NCBI GenBank assembly: GCA_005503085.1
Contig: SCOI01000019.1
Span: 1-64,000 of the forward strand
DNA: 64,000 bases
From: Burkholderiales bacterium C2
GTDB taxonomy: Bacteria; Pseudomonadota; Gammaproteobacteria; Burkholderiales; Burkholderiaceae_C
Direction of reading: 5' to 3'
Under the pieces are notes generated by a model. The model saw only the letters and a program-made list of their open reading frames with translations, was not told where the DNA came from and made no database searches. Shown piece after piece: positions 9,740-18,670 of this stretch. Within the stretch, counting starts at the first letter, position 1, and the number at the start of each line of letters is the position of its first letter. The translations under genes and the position numbers were made by a program.

Positions 9740-10354
9740 ATGTCGTCCAAGAAGTTCTTCCTCGCCGCCCTCGCCGCTCTCAGCCTGGCCGGCACTGCCC
9801 AGGCCCAGGCCGTGCAGGAGCCCTGGCTGGTGCGTGTGCGTGCCGTGCATCTCGACGCGGCCAACAAGGACGGCACCGGCCTGGGCCTGGCGATCAACAA
9901 CAAGACCATTCCCGAGTTCGACATCAGCTATTTCTTCACGCCCAATATCGCGGCCGAGCTGGTCCTGACCTATCCGCAAAAGCACGACCTGAAGGCCGGT
10001 GGCGCCAAGATCGGCTCGCTCAAGCATCTGCCGCCGACCTTGAGCCTGCAGTACCACTTCGCGCCCACCGCGAGCTTGCGCCCCTATATCGGTGCCGGCC
10101 TGAACTACACCCGCTTCTCCAGCGTCAACTTCGCACCGGCCGTGGTCACCGCGCTGGCCCCCAGCATCAAGAAGAACAGCTACGGCCTGTCGCTGCAGGT
10201 CGGCGCCGATATCGAGCTGGCCAAGAATCTGTACCTGAACGTCGACGTCAAGAAGGTGCAGATCGACACCACCGTCTACTCGCACGGCCAGTCGGCCGGC
10301 AAGTTCAAGGTCGACCCGCTGCTGGTCGGCGTCGGTCTGGGCTGGCGCTTCTAA
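9740..10354 (+). CDS. ompW: OmpW-family outer membrane protein
   Basis: The 204-residue protein has a signal peptide ending GTAQAQA and an eight-stranded barrel pattern with alternating hydrophobic strands. OmpW motifs include FTPNIAAELVLTYPQKHDL, PYIGAGLNYTRF and a C-terminal VGVGLGWRF ending in Phe, the signal for outer-membrane insertion. OmpW proteins are small channels for hydrophobic molecules. The ATG at 9740 follows AAGGAG at 9726-9731. It is a single-gene unit: a terminator lies before it and a tyrosine phosphatase gene follows after a 92-nt gap. Confidence 0.9.
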   Translation: MSSKKFFLAALAALSLAGTAQAQAVQEPWLVRVRAVHLDAANKDGTGLGLAINNKTIPEFDISYFFTPNIAAELVLTYPQKHDLKAGGAKIGSLKHLPPTLSLQYHFAPTASLRPYIGAGLNYTRFSSVNFAPAVVTALAPSIKKNSYGLSLQVGADIELAKNLYLNVDVKKVQIDTTVYSHGQSAGKFKVDPLLVGVGLGWRF

Positions 10355-10446
10355 GCCCCCACCCCGAAGAAAAAACGGTGAGGCTCGCCCGCACGGGTGA
10401 GCCAGGGACAATCGGCGCCCTGAGACTTCATTTCTGGGGCCTGCCG

Positions 10447-10914
10447 ATGTCCGTTCACCGCATCCTCTTTTTCTGCATGGGCAATATCTGCCGCAGCCCC
10501 ACCGCCGAGGGCGTGATGCGCGCCAAGCTGGCGGCAGCAAGCCTGGACATCGAGGTGGACTCCGCCGGCACCCATGGCTATCACATCGGCGCGCCGCCCG
10601 ACCCGCGCAGCCAGCAACATGCCACGCGACGCGGCTATGAGCTGGGCGCGCTGCGTGCGCGCCAACTCGTCGCGGCAGACTTCGAGCACTTCGATCTCGT
10701 GCTGGCGATGGACGGCGACAACCTCGCCCTCGCCGAGCGTCTGTGCCCGACGGCCCAGCGGCACCGGTTGAAGCTGCTGATGGACTACGCCCCGCTCGCC
10801 GGCAGCCCTCATGTGCCCGACCCCTACTACGACGGCGACGCAGGGTTCGAGGAGGTGCTGGATCTGGTGGAAGCGGCCTGCGACGGGCTGATCGCGGCGC
10901 TGCGCCATCGGTGA
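10447..10914 (+). CDS. Low-molecular-weight protein-tyrosine phosphatase
   Basis: The 155-residue cytosolic enzyme has the CX5R active-site loop near the N-terminus (FFCMGNICRSPTAEG, nucleophile Cys10) and the general-acid loop VPDPYYDG near residue 120. These are the hallmarks of the family that removes phosphate from tyrosine. No tyrosine kinase or exopolysaccharide cluster is nearby, so a housekeeping role is more likely than a Wzb role. The start at ATG 10447 places the P-loop at the usual distance from the N-terminus. Confidence 0.92.
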   Translation: MSVHRILFFCMGNICRSPTAEGVMRAKLAAASLDIEVDSAGTHGYHIGAPPDPRSQQHATRRGYELGALRARQLVAADFEHFDLVLAMDGDNLALAERLCPTAQRHRLKLLMDYAPLAGSPHVPDPYYDGDAGFEEVLDLVEAACDGLIAALRHR

Positions 10915-11156
10915 GCGCACCGTCGCTGCGAAGCTGCGGGGCGGTTTTGCAGCGGAAAGCGCCTAAGGCGTGCGGGTTCTTCTGCCGACCTTCAGCTAGG
11001 GCCCCCGCTTCAGCCCATGTCAGTTTCGGACGGCCGCCACCTGTGGCGGAGCCCTGGACGACGATTCGCCGGGCCTCCAGGCAAAATCCGGATGATCGGG
11101 GCGAGCCTGGCCTCAGGCCTGCCGGGAAGCCCACCTTGAAGCATGGAGCAGCATCA

Positions 11157-11597
11157 ATGGCACTGACGAAGAAGGGCGAGTTCTGGTACGGGACGACGTC
11201 CGGCGACACCCAAGCCGAGCTGCGCAGCTACAGCATTGCGAATCGCCATGAGGCCGTCCGGTTTGCCGCGTCCAAATGCGATTGCGGGTGCCGGACCTTC
11301 GCGCTGCAGACCGATGAAGCAGCCGGCGTGGCCATCCGCACCTGCACCGACTGCGGGCAGGAACACCTGATGGGCGACAGCGCGGACTACGTTGAAGAAG
11401 CCGCGCCCGAGACGCACGAGTGCGTGTGCGAGAACGAGGTGTTCGAGCTGATGTCCGGCGTCTCCGTCTACGAGGGCACACATGACGTGCGCTGGTACTA
11501 CATCGCTTGCCACTGCGTGGAATGCAATCTGGTCGGGGTCTTCGCAGACTGGAAGTGTGAAGCGGGTGATGCGGCGGCCTTCCTCGCCAAGGTATGA
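11157..11597 (+). CDS. Cys-rich protein of unknown function, probable zinc ribbon
   Basis: I do not recognise the family. The 146-residue protein has two Cys-rich knuckle regions: CDCGC with CTDCG in the first half, and CVCEN with CHCVEC in the second. They suggest two zinc-binding ribbons. There is no signal peptide or membrane segment. The ATG at 11157 follows GGAGC at a suitable distance; an open frame continues upstream but loses the expected character. It stands alone between the tyrosine phosphatase and the convergent truD. Confidence 0.65.
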   Translation: MALTKKGEFWYGTTSGDTQAELRSYSIANRHEAVRFAASKCDCGCRTFALQTDEAAGVAIRTCTDCGQEHLMGDSADYVEEAAPETHECVCENEVFELMSGVSVYEGTHDVRWYYIACHCVECNLVGVFADWKCEAGDAAAFLAKV

Positions 11598-11622
11598 GCG
11601 GCCGAACCCCGTGAGGGCACCG

Positions 11623-12645
11623 TCATTCGGCAGCCGCAGACTCGGTGTGCCGCTCGGGCTCGGTGGTGTGGAGGATTTCGTTCAGCACGGACGTGGCGTA
11701 AGTCCCGGCGGGCAAAGAGAATGTGAGCAGCAGTTGATCGGCTTGCGGCCATGCCCATGACAGGTCCACCGGCCTGGCCACCAGGGCGCGGCGCTCCTGG
11801 TCCAGACCGGCGTGCTCCATGCCGTTGCACAAGCCGGCGTGACGTTCGGCCACGCCCATTTCCAGGGCCTGCGCCTGATCGGTGGTGATCACGCGGCCCC
11901 GTCCCCAGAGCGGTCCGGTGGGCAGTCCCGCCTCGTCCATCACATCACCGGGCAAGGTCTGGCCCCAGAGCCCCTGCTGGATGCGCAGCGCCAGCACCTC
12001 ATTGAAGACGAAGGAGCGCAGCGCCGACAGGTAGAGACCCTTCTTCTTCGGGTTGCGCACACGGATCTCGCGCGCCAGCATGGCCCGGCCCTGCTCGATG
12101 TTGCCGCCGTCATGGCCGAAACGCTGAGCGCCGAAGTAGTTGGGCACGCCACGCGTCGCAGCAGCCTGAAGATTGGCCTCGATGGCCTGAATGGCATTGG
12201 GGTCGCCGCTCACCTCACGCAGCACGATGCGGAACCGGTTGCCCTGCAGATCACCGGGGCGCAGCTTCTTCACGTGCCGGCTCTGGCTCAGCACCTTGAA
12301 TTCCGGGTGCTGAAGCAGGGTCAGGTCGGGCGTCTCGCCCTTGGGCAGATAGATGCTGAACCACTGACGGGTGATGGCGTAGCGGTCCTTGAGGCCGGCA
12401 TAGCCCACGTCCCATTCCTGCACGCCGGCGGCCTCGGCCAGCGCTTTGGCGACGAAGGCGGTGTTGGCACCGTTCTTTTCGATGTCCAGCCAGAGGTGTT
12501 CGCCCGCACCGGAGGGCAGCTGCAGCGGAAGCTCGGTCACGCTGAAATCCTCGTTGAGGAATTTCAGCGTGGCGCTGGCGCCGCTGGCCGGGTAAGCCTT
12601 GGGCCACTGCGGCAAGGTCGTGTATTGAAGAAGGGCGTCGGTCAT
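11623..12645 (-). CDS. truD: tRNA pseudouridine(13) synthase
   Basis: The 340-residue enzyme makes pseudouridine at tRNA position 13. Key motifs are NEDFSVTELP near residue 31, GYAGLKDRYAITRQWFSI with the catalytic Asp87 in GLKDR, and VPNYFGAQRFG further on. The later part contains the TruD insertion domain. I chose ATG 12645; the longer open frame upstream encodes an Arg/Ser-rich stretch that does not look like protein. It is convergent with the Cys-rich gene. A possible poly-lysine small ORF and a DUF2970 gene lie upstream on the same strand. Confidence 0.93.
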   Translation of the reverse strand: MTDALLQYTTLPQWPKAYPASGASATLKFLNEDFSVTELPLQLPSGAGEHLWLDIEKNGANTAFVAKALAEAAGVQEWDVGYAGLKDRYAITRQWFSIYLPKGETPDLTLLQHPEFKVLSQSRHVKKLRPGDLQGNRFRIVLREVSGDPNAIQAIEANLQAAATRGVPNYFGAQRFGHDGGNIEQGRAMLAREIRVRNPKKKGLYLSALRSFVFNEVLALRIQQGLWGQTLPGDVMDEAGLPTGPLWGRGRVITTDQAQALEMGVAERHAGLCNGMEHAGLDQERRALVARPVDLSWAWPQADQLLLTFSLPAGTYATSVLNEILHTTEPERHTESAAAE

Positions 12646-12721
12646 GAGCGATCTGACGGCAGCAGCCGTAGAGAGGGAGAGGCTGTCTCGCCCATTGGGC
12701 AGTCCAGACCGTGATTCTCCC

Positions 12722-12871
12722 CTAGCCACACGCCACGGCCCCGGCCAGGAGCGGAAGTTGCCCCGGCTTGTCACGCCCGAGCTTGACGCGCACGGTCCGC
12801 CGCTTTCGCTTTTTTTTCTTCTTTTTCTTCTTCTCTTGGTCGCAATGCCACTTGATGGCGAAGATCTTCAT
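12722..12871 (-). CDS. Possible 49-residue poly-lysine small ORF
   Basis: This frame reads MKIFAIKWHCDQE, then eight lysines, then RKRR and a short tail. It lies between the DUF2970 gene and truD on the same strand, 34 nt after the DUF2970 stop. There is no clear ribosome site, and the lysine tract is low complexity, so it may be chance. Confidence 0.2.
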   Translation of the reverse strand: MKIFAIKWHCDQEKKKKKKKKRKRRTVRVKLGRDKPGQLPLLAGAVACG

Positions 12872-12905
12872 CGCGCAGAAGACGGGCAAGAAGGACGCCG
12901 GCGCT

Positions 12906-13100
12906 TCATGGCTGCTGTGCCCATGCGGAGACTGCCAGGTTCGCCAGCCCCCAGAGCGTCAGCCCGAACAGTGCGGCCAGCAGCACGGCCACGCCGATCA
13001 GCGCCAGCGGCTTCGCCTCGGCCAGCTCCCGGCGTGGTGCACCGCCACCAATGCCGATGAAGCTCCACAACACCATTCGCACATACCGGAACGGACTCAT
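12906..13100 (-). CDS. DUF2970 small membrane protein
   Basis: The 64-residue protein begins MSPFRYVRMVLWSFIGIGGG, has a central charged segment (RRELAEAKPL), and then one long hydrophobic helix (about 31-58). This matches the usual layout of DUF2970 proteins, short single-span inner-membrane proteins common in Burkholderiales with no known function. A GAGG ribosome site precedes the ATG. The divergent NACHT gene starts 262 bp away, so this gene marks the core side of that island boundary. Confidence 0.7.
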   Translation of the reverse strand: MSPFRYVRMVLWSFIGIGGGAPRRELAEAKPLALIGVAVLLAALFGLTLWGLANLAVSAWAQQP

Positions 13101-13362
13101 GATCGGACCTCGCTTTCAGGCCAGACTGTGCCAAGCCCAACGCCGAAAACCCAGGCTCAGAACCTGACCGAAAAGAGCGGATCAGATGCGGTCGGCGGGA
13201 CTGCCCCTGGTCGGGTGGCGAACGCAGCGGGCGCTCGGACCGCCGCCACCGGCTTCAAGCAACGGGATCAGGTAATCTTCAAACAGGACTTCCACCTGAG
13301 TGCTACGGCGGGAGGGGGCAGGTCAAGACCCCACAGCGTCCGTTTAGTGAGGAGAACCCGAA
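13101..13362. other. Divergent intergenic region before the NACHT gene
   Basis: The left part is GC-rich like the host; base composition shifts toward A/T only near the NACHT start. A GAGGAG ribosome site is at 13349-13354. I see no clear promoter, repeat or integrase remnant. Confidence 0.4.
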
Positions 13363-16044
13363 ATGCTCAATGATCTCGCCGCAATAGCCGCCGGCATCTC
13401 GCTGTCTTCGGTCGCAACCTACATCCTGAATCAAGTTTCGGATACGGCTAAAGATGTTGTGAGCGGCTGGGCGAGTGACAAGATCAAGGACCTACTCTCG
13501 GCCAAGGATGCAAAGTCCCTTGTATCAAGTGGTGTGAGACTCTTCCTGTATGCGTTTGAACAGGAACTTCTAGACGCTGGTGAGACTAGCCTTACCGTGA
13601 AAGCGTACTCAGAGTCCTTAAAGAGTTTCCTACTTGACGAGGAAGTTCAGAGTGAGTTGGGACAATCTCTCGGGCTTCAAGATGGCGGGCCTCGGAACCC
13701 CGACTCCGTTGTTCTTGCGAAAGTCTGGATACGTGACTCACATGAGCCGCTGCCAGACGACTTCGACTGGATCAAGGTAGCCAGACGCTATTCAAGGCAC
13801 GCGCTTCAGGTACTAGAGCAGCAACAAGGATATCGAGAGAGGGTTCTTGCGCGCGCCGCACTGCACATTTCGAGAGAAGGTACGACCGAACCGCAATCTG
13901 ATGACTCTCTCGCTCTAGAAAAGTATGCCAAAGCGATTCGGCTTAGATATGGATACGTCAAGATAGATGCCCTCGACGCGAATCCAGATCACGCTAGACT
14001 CCTGTTAAGCAGCGTATTTGTAGAGCCCTCCTTGCGGCAGGTAGATACTCGAGTGCTATCCAGCCATGAGTGGCCCGTCGAGCTGTCGAAGACGCTTGTT
14101 GAGAGCCATGCGACCAAGCAGTTCGAACTGTCAAACCAGCAACAGGACATTGATCGCCGGTTAGACTATTTTCGCCAAGTGCCAACCCCGGCACTCACGA
14201 TCCTTGAAGACCCGAAGCATCGCCTTCAGGCGGTCCTAGGGTCACCAGGAGCGGGAAAATCTTCGCTGCTGGCGCACTTTGCATTGCGTTGGGCTGAGGA
14301 TAAACCAAACCAAAGATCCGCAAAGCCGCTGCCAATCCTCGTCGAGCTGAGGCAGTACGCAGGATGGCTGGCCGCAAACTCTCAAGCTGGTCTTTTTACA
14401 TTCCTACAGCAGGCCCCAGAGGCCGTTTGGCAATTTCCTACCCGTGAGATGCGAAACAATTTCGCGATGGGATCCGCATATCTCCTATTGGACGGGCTGG
14501 ACGAAATATTCGACCCGAGCATCCGCGCTATCGTTGTAAGTGAGATTGTGCGTTACTCTGTCGAGTACCCCAAGCTGCGGATCATCCTAACGGCGAGAGT
14601 CGTTGGACACGAGAGTTCAGCTTCCGTGCTTCGGGACGCTGACTTCTCACACTGGATTGTGCAAGATTTTGACGAGGGCCAGCAGAGCGCTTTCATCAGC
14701 AAGTGGCACGCCCTGGCGTACCTTCAGCCTAAAGAGCGGGAGGACAAGGAGCAACGAATTCGCCGCTCACTTGAACGAGTTCGCTCCGTTCGCGACATGG
14801 CCGGCAATCCCTTGCTGCTAACGCTGATGTCGCTCCTTAACCGTCACCATGAATTGCCCCGCGATAGGAATGCGTTGTATGAACGCGCCACCGCTCTCCT
14901 ACTTGAGCAGTGGGATGTTAACAAGTCTCTTAAACAAGATCCAGAACTAGAGCGGCTGAGTCTCGATCATTCTGACAAGCAACTAATTCTGAGGGCTGTA
15001 GCGCTGCAAATGCAGTCGTCTAACAACGGAGCCAAGGGAAACGCAATTCGCGAGAGTAATCTGATTTCCATTGTGGATCGCTGCCTCAAGGAAGAGTTTC
15101 ATGTTGAGGTTTCCAGACCGGCGGCTGTGCGCTTGGTAAGGCAATTGCGAGAGCGAAATTACATCCTATGCCTTCTCGGCGCTGACATGTACGCGTTTGT
15201 TCACCGCAGCTTTCTTGAGTTCTTCTGCGCTTGGGCTTGGATATGGAAATACAAAGAGGCAGCCGAAAGCAATCGGATATCCCTCGATCAGCTCATCGAT
15301 GAAACAATCGCAAGACACATCTCCGATGAGAGATGGTTTGAGGTTTTAAGATTGATTGTGGCGCGCCTAGCATCTGGAGACGCGGAGATTGCCATCGAGC
15401 GCATACTTAATCTCGAAAGCACTGCCCCTCAAACCGCAGTCTGGCTGGCAGCTAGTTGTTATTCGGAGTTCCGGAATCCCGCGAGAGACAAGGAACTGGC
15501 GGACAAGCTAGCTTCTAGACTCCTGGCATGGACAACTCAGAAAGTTCCAGGCATGCTCACCGATGAGTTGGAAAGTGAGAGAACACGCTCACTCGTCGCT
15601 TTCGGCCGGATTGCAGAGATTGACGGGCAACGGCTGAAGGAATACTTGACTACAAGGGCGACATCAGATCCTGATTTTGTGAGTCGCCAGGCAGCCATAA
15701 CCGCGCTTCTTCATACTTGGCTCAAGGATGAGGAAGTCCAGCGATTTGTCCTTCATACTTCCGTCAATGACTCGCACTGGGCGGTAAGGCACACCGCACT
15801 TTCGGAATTGGCCGTGCTCCTCAATCCCAATGATAGTCTGCGGGCGCACTTGCAGAGGGCTGTAGTTGAGGATGACGACAGCATCGTACGTGCGACTTGC
15901 GTTAGGCAACTAGTCCGGATCTGGCCAGCAGATGCGGAGTTGTATGAATGGTTCCGATTGGTCTTGCATCAATCCGAAGACTCTGCACTGAGTGCGGCGC
16001 TGACACAGGCGTTGTCGCTCAAACCGATTCTCTTGACCAGATAA
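13363..16044 (+). CDS. NACHT-domain NTPase with C-terminal HEAT-like repeats, bacterial NLR-like (bNACHT)
   Basis: The 893-residue protein has an N-terminal helical domain (about 1-110) of no known family, a linker, and a NACHT STAND NTPase. Walker A is GSPGAGKS (293-300). Walker B is LLLDGLDEI (374-382), with the DGLDE pattern typical of NACHT. Sensor 1 is RIILTAR (406-412). GNPLLL (481-486) and FVHRSFLEFF (612-621) mark the helical and winged parts. The C-terminus (about 690-893) shows HEAT-like helical repeats with phrases such as SRQAAITALL and VRHTALSELAVL. Bacterial NACHT proteins can protect against phages by sensing infection and killing or arresting the cell; that role here is inferred. 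The gene is far lower in G+C than its neighbours (28 of 60 bases in 13501-13560), a sign of transfer. Confidence 0.85.
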   Translation: MLNDLAAIAAGISLSSVATYILNQVSDTAKDVVSGWASDKIKDLLSAKDAKSLVSSGVRLFLYAFEQELLDAGETSLTVKAYSESLKSFLLDEEVQSELGQSLGLQDGGPRNPDSVVLAKVWIRDSHEPLPDDFDWIKVARRYSRHALQVLEQQQGYRERVLARAALHISREGTTEPQSDDSLALEKYAKAIRLRYGYVKIDALDANPDHARLLLSSVFVEPSLRQVDTRVLSSHEWPVELSKTLVESHATKQFELSNQQQDIDRRLDYFRQVPTPALTILEDPKHRLQAVLGSPGAGKSSLLAHFALRWAEDKPNQRSAKPLPILVELRQYAGWLAANSQAGLFTFLQQAPEAVWQFPTREMRNNFAMGSAYLLLDGLDEIFDPSIRAIVVSEIVRYSVEYPKLRIILTARVVGHESSASVLRDADFSHWIVQDFDEGQQSAFISKWHALAYLQPKEREDKEQRIRRSLERVRSVRDMAGNPLLLTLMSLLNRHHELPRDRNALYERATALLLEQWDVNKSLKQDPELERLSLDHSDKQLILRAVALQMQSSNNGAKGNAIRESNLISIVDRCLKEEFHVEVSRPAAVRLVRQLRERNYILCLLGADMYAFVHRSFLEFFCAWAWIWKYKEAAESNRISLDQLIDETIARHISDERWFEVLRLIVARLASGDAEIAIERILNLESTAPQTAVWLAASCYSEFRNPARDKELADKLASRLLAWTTQKVPGMLTDELESERTRSLVAFGRIAEIDGQRLKEYLTTRATSDPDFVSRQAAITALLHTWLKDEEVQRFVLHTSVNDSHWAVRHTALSELAVLLNPNDSLRAHLQRAVVEDDDSIVRATCVRQLVRIWPADAELYEWFRLVLHQSEDSALSAALTQALSLKPILLTR

Positions 16045-16115
16045 CGAAGGGGCTGAAGTTCTATCGTTGAACGGCATTTGCGGAAGTTGCAACAGTCATC
16101 CGACCACAGAATTGA

Positions 16116-16148
16116 CCAACGACCGCTATCGAAGGCAGTAGCCGTTGG
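16116..16148. repeat. Imperfect palindrome downstream of the NACHT gene
   Basis: CCAACG (16116-16121) and CGTTGG (16143-16148), with inner GCTA (16125-16128) and TAGC (16139-16142), form an imperfect hairpin around GACCGCTATCGAAGGCAG. It resembles degraded dispersed intergenic repeats often seen in this order. It lies in the 171-bp gap before pepQ, at the island's right edge. Confidence 0.35.
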
Positions 16149-16215
16149 AACGCTAAAACTGTGCAACTGTTCCCAGCCTTCCACAGTCGCTCCCCCACCG
16201 CGCCCCCACCCACCA

Positions 16216-17529
16216 TCACCCCACCGCCGCAAACGCATCCCGCGTCAGGTTCTCCGGCGCGCCATCGCTGCGGCAGACCACATCGTCCTCGATGCGCACG
16301 CCGCCGAAGCGGGCCAGGTGCTCGACCAGGCTCCAGTTGACCGCGCTGCCGGCCGGTGTGGCGCGCAGCTTGTTGAGCAAGGTGGGGATGAAGTAGAGCC
16401 CCGGCTCTATCGTCACCACCATGCCGGGCTCGAGCCGGCGCGTCAGGCGCAGATAGGGATGGCCCTCGGGCTTGGGCGCGAGCGCGCCGCTGTCGTCGGC
16501 CATGAAGCCGCCGATATCGTGCACCTGCAGGCCCAGCAGATGGCCGATGCCGTGCGGGAAGAAGGTGCTGGTGACGCGCTGCTCGACCAGGGCCTCGGCA
16601 CTCATCCTGACGATGCCTTGCTCGGCCAGGATGGCGGCGATGCGGCGGTGCGTGCTCAGATGGATGTCGCGGTAGTCGACGCCGGCACGCACCTCGTCGA
16701 CCAGGGCCAGCTGGGCCGCCTCCATCGCCGCCAGCAAGGCGTCGAAATACTCGTCGCGGCCGCTCCAGGTGCGCGTGATGTCCGAGGCGTAGCCATTGAC
16801 CTGGGCGCCGGCATCGATCAGCAGCGAGCGTGACTGGGCCGGCGGGGTCGGGTCTTGATACTGGTAGTGCAGCACCGCGCCGTGCTCGTTGAGCGCGACG
16901 ATATTGCTGTAGGGCAGGTCGCGGTCGGTATGGCCGCTGGCGGCCAGATAGGCGCGGTGAATGTCCAGCTCCGAGGCGCCGGCCTCGAAGGCGGCCTTGG
17001 CGGCCCGATGGGCCGGCACCGCACGGCGCGAGGCGGCGCGCATCTGCTCCAGCTCGTAGCCACTCTTCACCGCGCGCTGCCAGTGCAGCATGTTCAGCAG
17101 CGCCGCCGGATTGTTGGGCACCAGGCCCTCCAGCGCCGCATCGGCCTCGCCGACGATGGCCAGCCGGCCCGGCACGCGCAGATGCGCCTGCGCATCTTCA
17201 GGCCGGCCGATCACGCACAGCTCGACATGGGGCAACCATTCGCCGCTCGGGTCGGCCGGCGGCACATGCCAGAAATCATCGGGCTGGTAATACACCAGGC
17301 GCGGCTTGTGGCCCGGGCGCACCAGCAACCAGCTGTGCGGATGCGCGGTCAGCGGCAGCCAGTGCTTGAAATGCGGATTGGGCTGGAACAGATAGGGCCG
17401 GTCGTCGAGAAAGGCGTACTTCTCGATGCCGGCGGCGATCAGCAAGGCATCGAAGCCGCTTCGGGCCAGCGCGCTCTCGGCCTGCGCTTGCAGCCGGCTC
17501 AGGTGTTGGGTGTAGGAGGAATCATTCAT
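16216..17529 (-). CDS. pepQ: Xaa-Pro dipeptidase (prolidase)
   Basis: The 437-residue M24 metallopeptidase has the pita-bread fold. Metal ligands are visible in IDAGAQVNGYASDITRTW (two Asp), FPHGIGHLLGLQVHD (His), TIEPGLYF (Glu) and GGVRIEDDV (Glu). The N-terminal half (creatinase-like) and overall length match PepQ. It cuts dipeptides ending in proline in the cytosol. It is transcribed toward the NACHT island, 18 nt after the 5-formyl-THF cyclo-ligase gene, so the two may share a transcript. Confidence 0.93.
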   Translation of the reverse strand: MNDSSYTQHLSRLQAQAESALARSGFDALLIAAGIEKYAFLDDRPYLFQPNPHFKHWLPLTAHPHSWLLVRPGHKPRLVYYQPDDFWHVPPADPSGEWLPHVELCVIGRPEDAQAHLRVPGRLAIVGEADAALEGLVPNNPAALLNMLHWQRAVKSGYELEQMRAASRRAVPAHRAAKAAFEAGASELDIHRAYLAASGHTDRDLPYSNIVALNEHGAVLHYQYQDPTPPAQSRSLLIDAGAQVNGYASDITRTWSGRDEYFDALLAAMEAAQLALVDEVRAGVDYRDIHLSTHRRIAAILAEQGIVRMSAEALVEQRVTSTFFPHGIGHLLGLQVHDIGGFMADDSGALAPKPEGHPYLRLTRRLEPGMVVTIEPGLYFIPTLLNKLRATPAGSAVNWSLVEHLARFGGVRIEDDVVCRSDGAPENLTRDAFAAVG

Positions 17530-17547
17530 CTGCGAATTGTCTGTCGA

Positions 17548-18129
17548 TCAGCCGTTCACATCCCAGACCACGCCCTCCTCGGTCAGCATCGCGTCGACCG
17601 GCATATCGGTCGGCTCGGCCTTCAGCAGCGGCAAAAAGCCATGGGCGTAGCCGACACCGGCGGTGGCCGGGCGCGGCGTCAGGCCGGCCAGGGTGCGGTC
17701 CATGAAGCCGCCGCCATAGCCCAGGCGCAGGCCGCAGGGGCCATAGCCCAGACAGGGCACGATCATCAGCTGGGGCTCGAAGACCTCGGTGTCCTTGGGC
17801 TTGGGAATGCCGTAGGCATCCTCCTCCATCGGGCAGCCGGGATACCAGACATGAAAGCGCAGGGTGCCGTGTTCCTTGTCGACGACCGGCAGGCCAATCC
17901 GGCGCTGGGGGTCGGCCTCGCTCCAGCGGTACAGCGCCGGCAGCGGATCGAACTCGCCCTTGATCGGCCAGTAGGCGCCGATGGTGGTCTCGCGGCGGCG
18001 CACCAGCCAGACCCGCAGCACGCTTTGCAACTGCTCGGCCAGCGCCAGACGGTCCGGCAGGTCCAGCCGGTCCTGAATCAGCTTGCGGCGCAGGGCGGCT
18101 CGATCATTGACATCCACGCGGGGCTCCAT
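17548..18129 (-). CDS. 5-formyltetrahydrofolate cyclo-ligase, copy 1
   Basis: The 193-residue enzyme converts 5-formyl-THF to 5,10-methenyl-THF with ATP. Typical features are the N-terminal basic RAALRRKLIQDRL, the folate-site IGAYWPIKGEFDPLP, and the Gly-rich phosphate loop LRLGYGGGFMDRTL. I chose ATG 18129, since upstream sequence in frame overlaps the DUF2917 gene and does not look coding. A second, diverged homologue lies 1.5 kb away at 19641-20213. Having two such genes so close is unusual. Confidence 0.88.
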   Translation of the reverse strand: MEPRVDVNDRAALRRKLIQDRLDLPDRLALAEQLQSVLRVWLVRRRETTIGAYWPIKGEFDPLPALYRWSEADPQRRIGLPVVDKEHGTLRFHVWYPGCPMEEDAYGIPKPKDTEVFEPQLMIVPCLGYGPCGLRLGYGGGFMDRTLAGLTPRPATAGVGYAHGFLPLLKAEPTDMPVDAMLTEEGVVWDVNG

Positions 18130-18203
18130 CCAAGTGCTGCGGTGCCGCGATTGTGCGGGAGCCCCGACCCGCCGCGTGAGCGGGTTTATCGATAGCGCAA
18201 GGC

Positions 18204-18557
18204 TCAGGCGGTCGCCAGGCCGGCCGGCTTCAGCCAGGCCGCGCTGCTGGTGGCTGCGGCCGGCCGGGCACGACGCGCCAGGCTCGGGCAGGCGCTGGGC
18301 GGCACCAGCAGCTGAAACTGCGCGCTCGGCCAGGCTTCCAGCACGATCTGGCTGCCCGAGGCCAGCGACACGCTCTGGCCCGGCTCCAGCCAGATGTCCT
18401 GCAGGCTGCCGGCCTGGGTCAGCCAGACCCGGCCTTCGACCACGCTCAGCTCGCGCGCACCGGGGCCGATCTCCAGGCTCAGGGCCTCGCCGGACGGCAG
18501 CGACCAGACCGATTGCGTGAACTGGGCTTGTGCGATTGTGGATTGCAATTTGCTCAT
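18204..18557 (-). CDS. DUF2917 protein
   Basis: The 117-residue protein has the DUF2917 core WSLPSGEALSLEIGPGARELSVVEGRVWLTQ and EPGQSVSLASGSQIVLEA, a small beta-sandwich resembling a cupin half. The family's function is unknown. It is divergent from the LysR gene (113 bp between starts); this pairing recurs in Burkholderiales, and the regulator probably controls this gene. ATG 18557 begins MSKLQSTIAQ. Confidence 0.8.
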   Translation of the reverse strand: MSKLQSTIAQAQFTQSVWSLPSGEALSLEIGPGARELSVVEGRVWLTQAGSLQDIWLEPGQSVSLASGSQIVLEAWPSAQFQLLVPPSACPSLARRARPAAATSSAAWLKPAGLATA

Positions 18558-18670
18558 GATTGATTCCCCTGGCTCTGCGGCAGCAACAGCTGCTTGGCAT
18601 GGGTGAATACTAGGGACTACCCGAATCATCGTCCAATGAGATGAGCGCGCAGGATTGATACCATTTGCTC

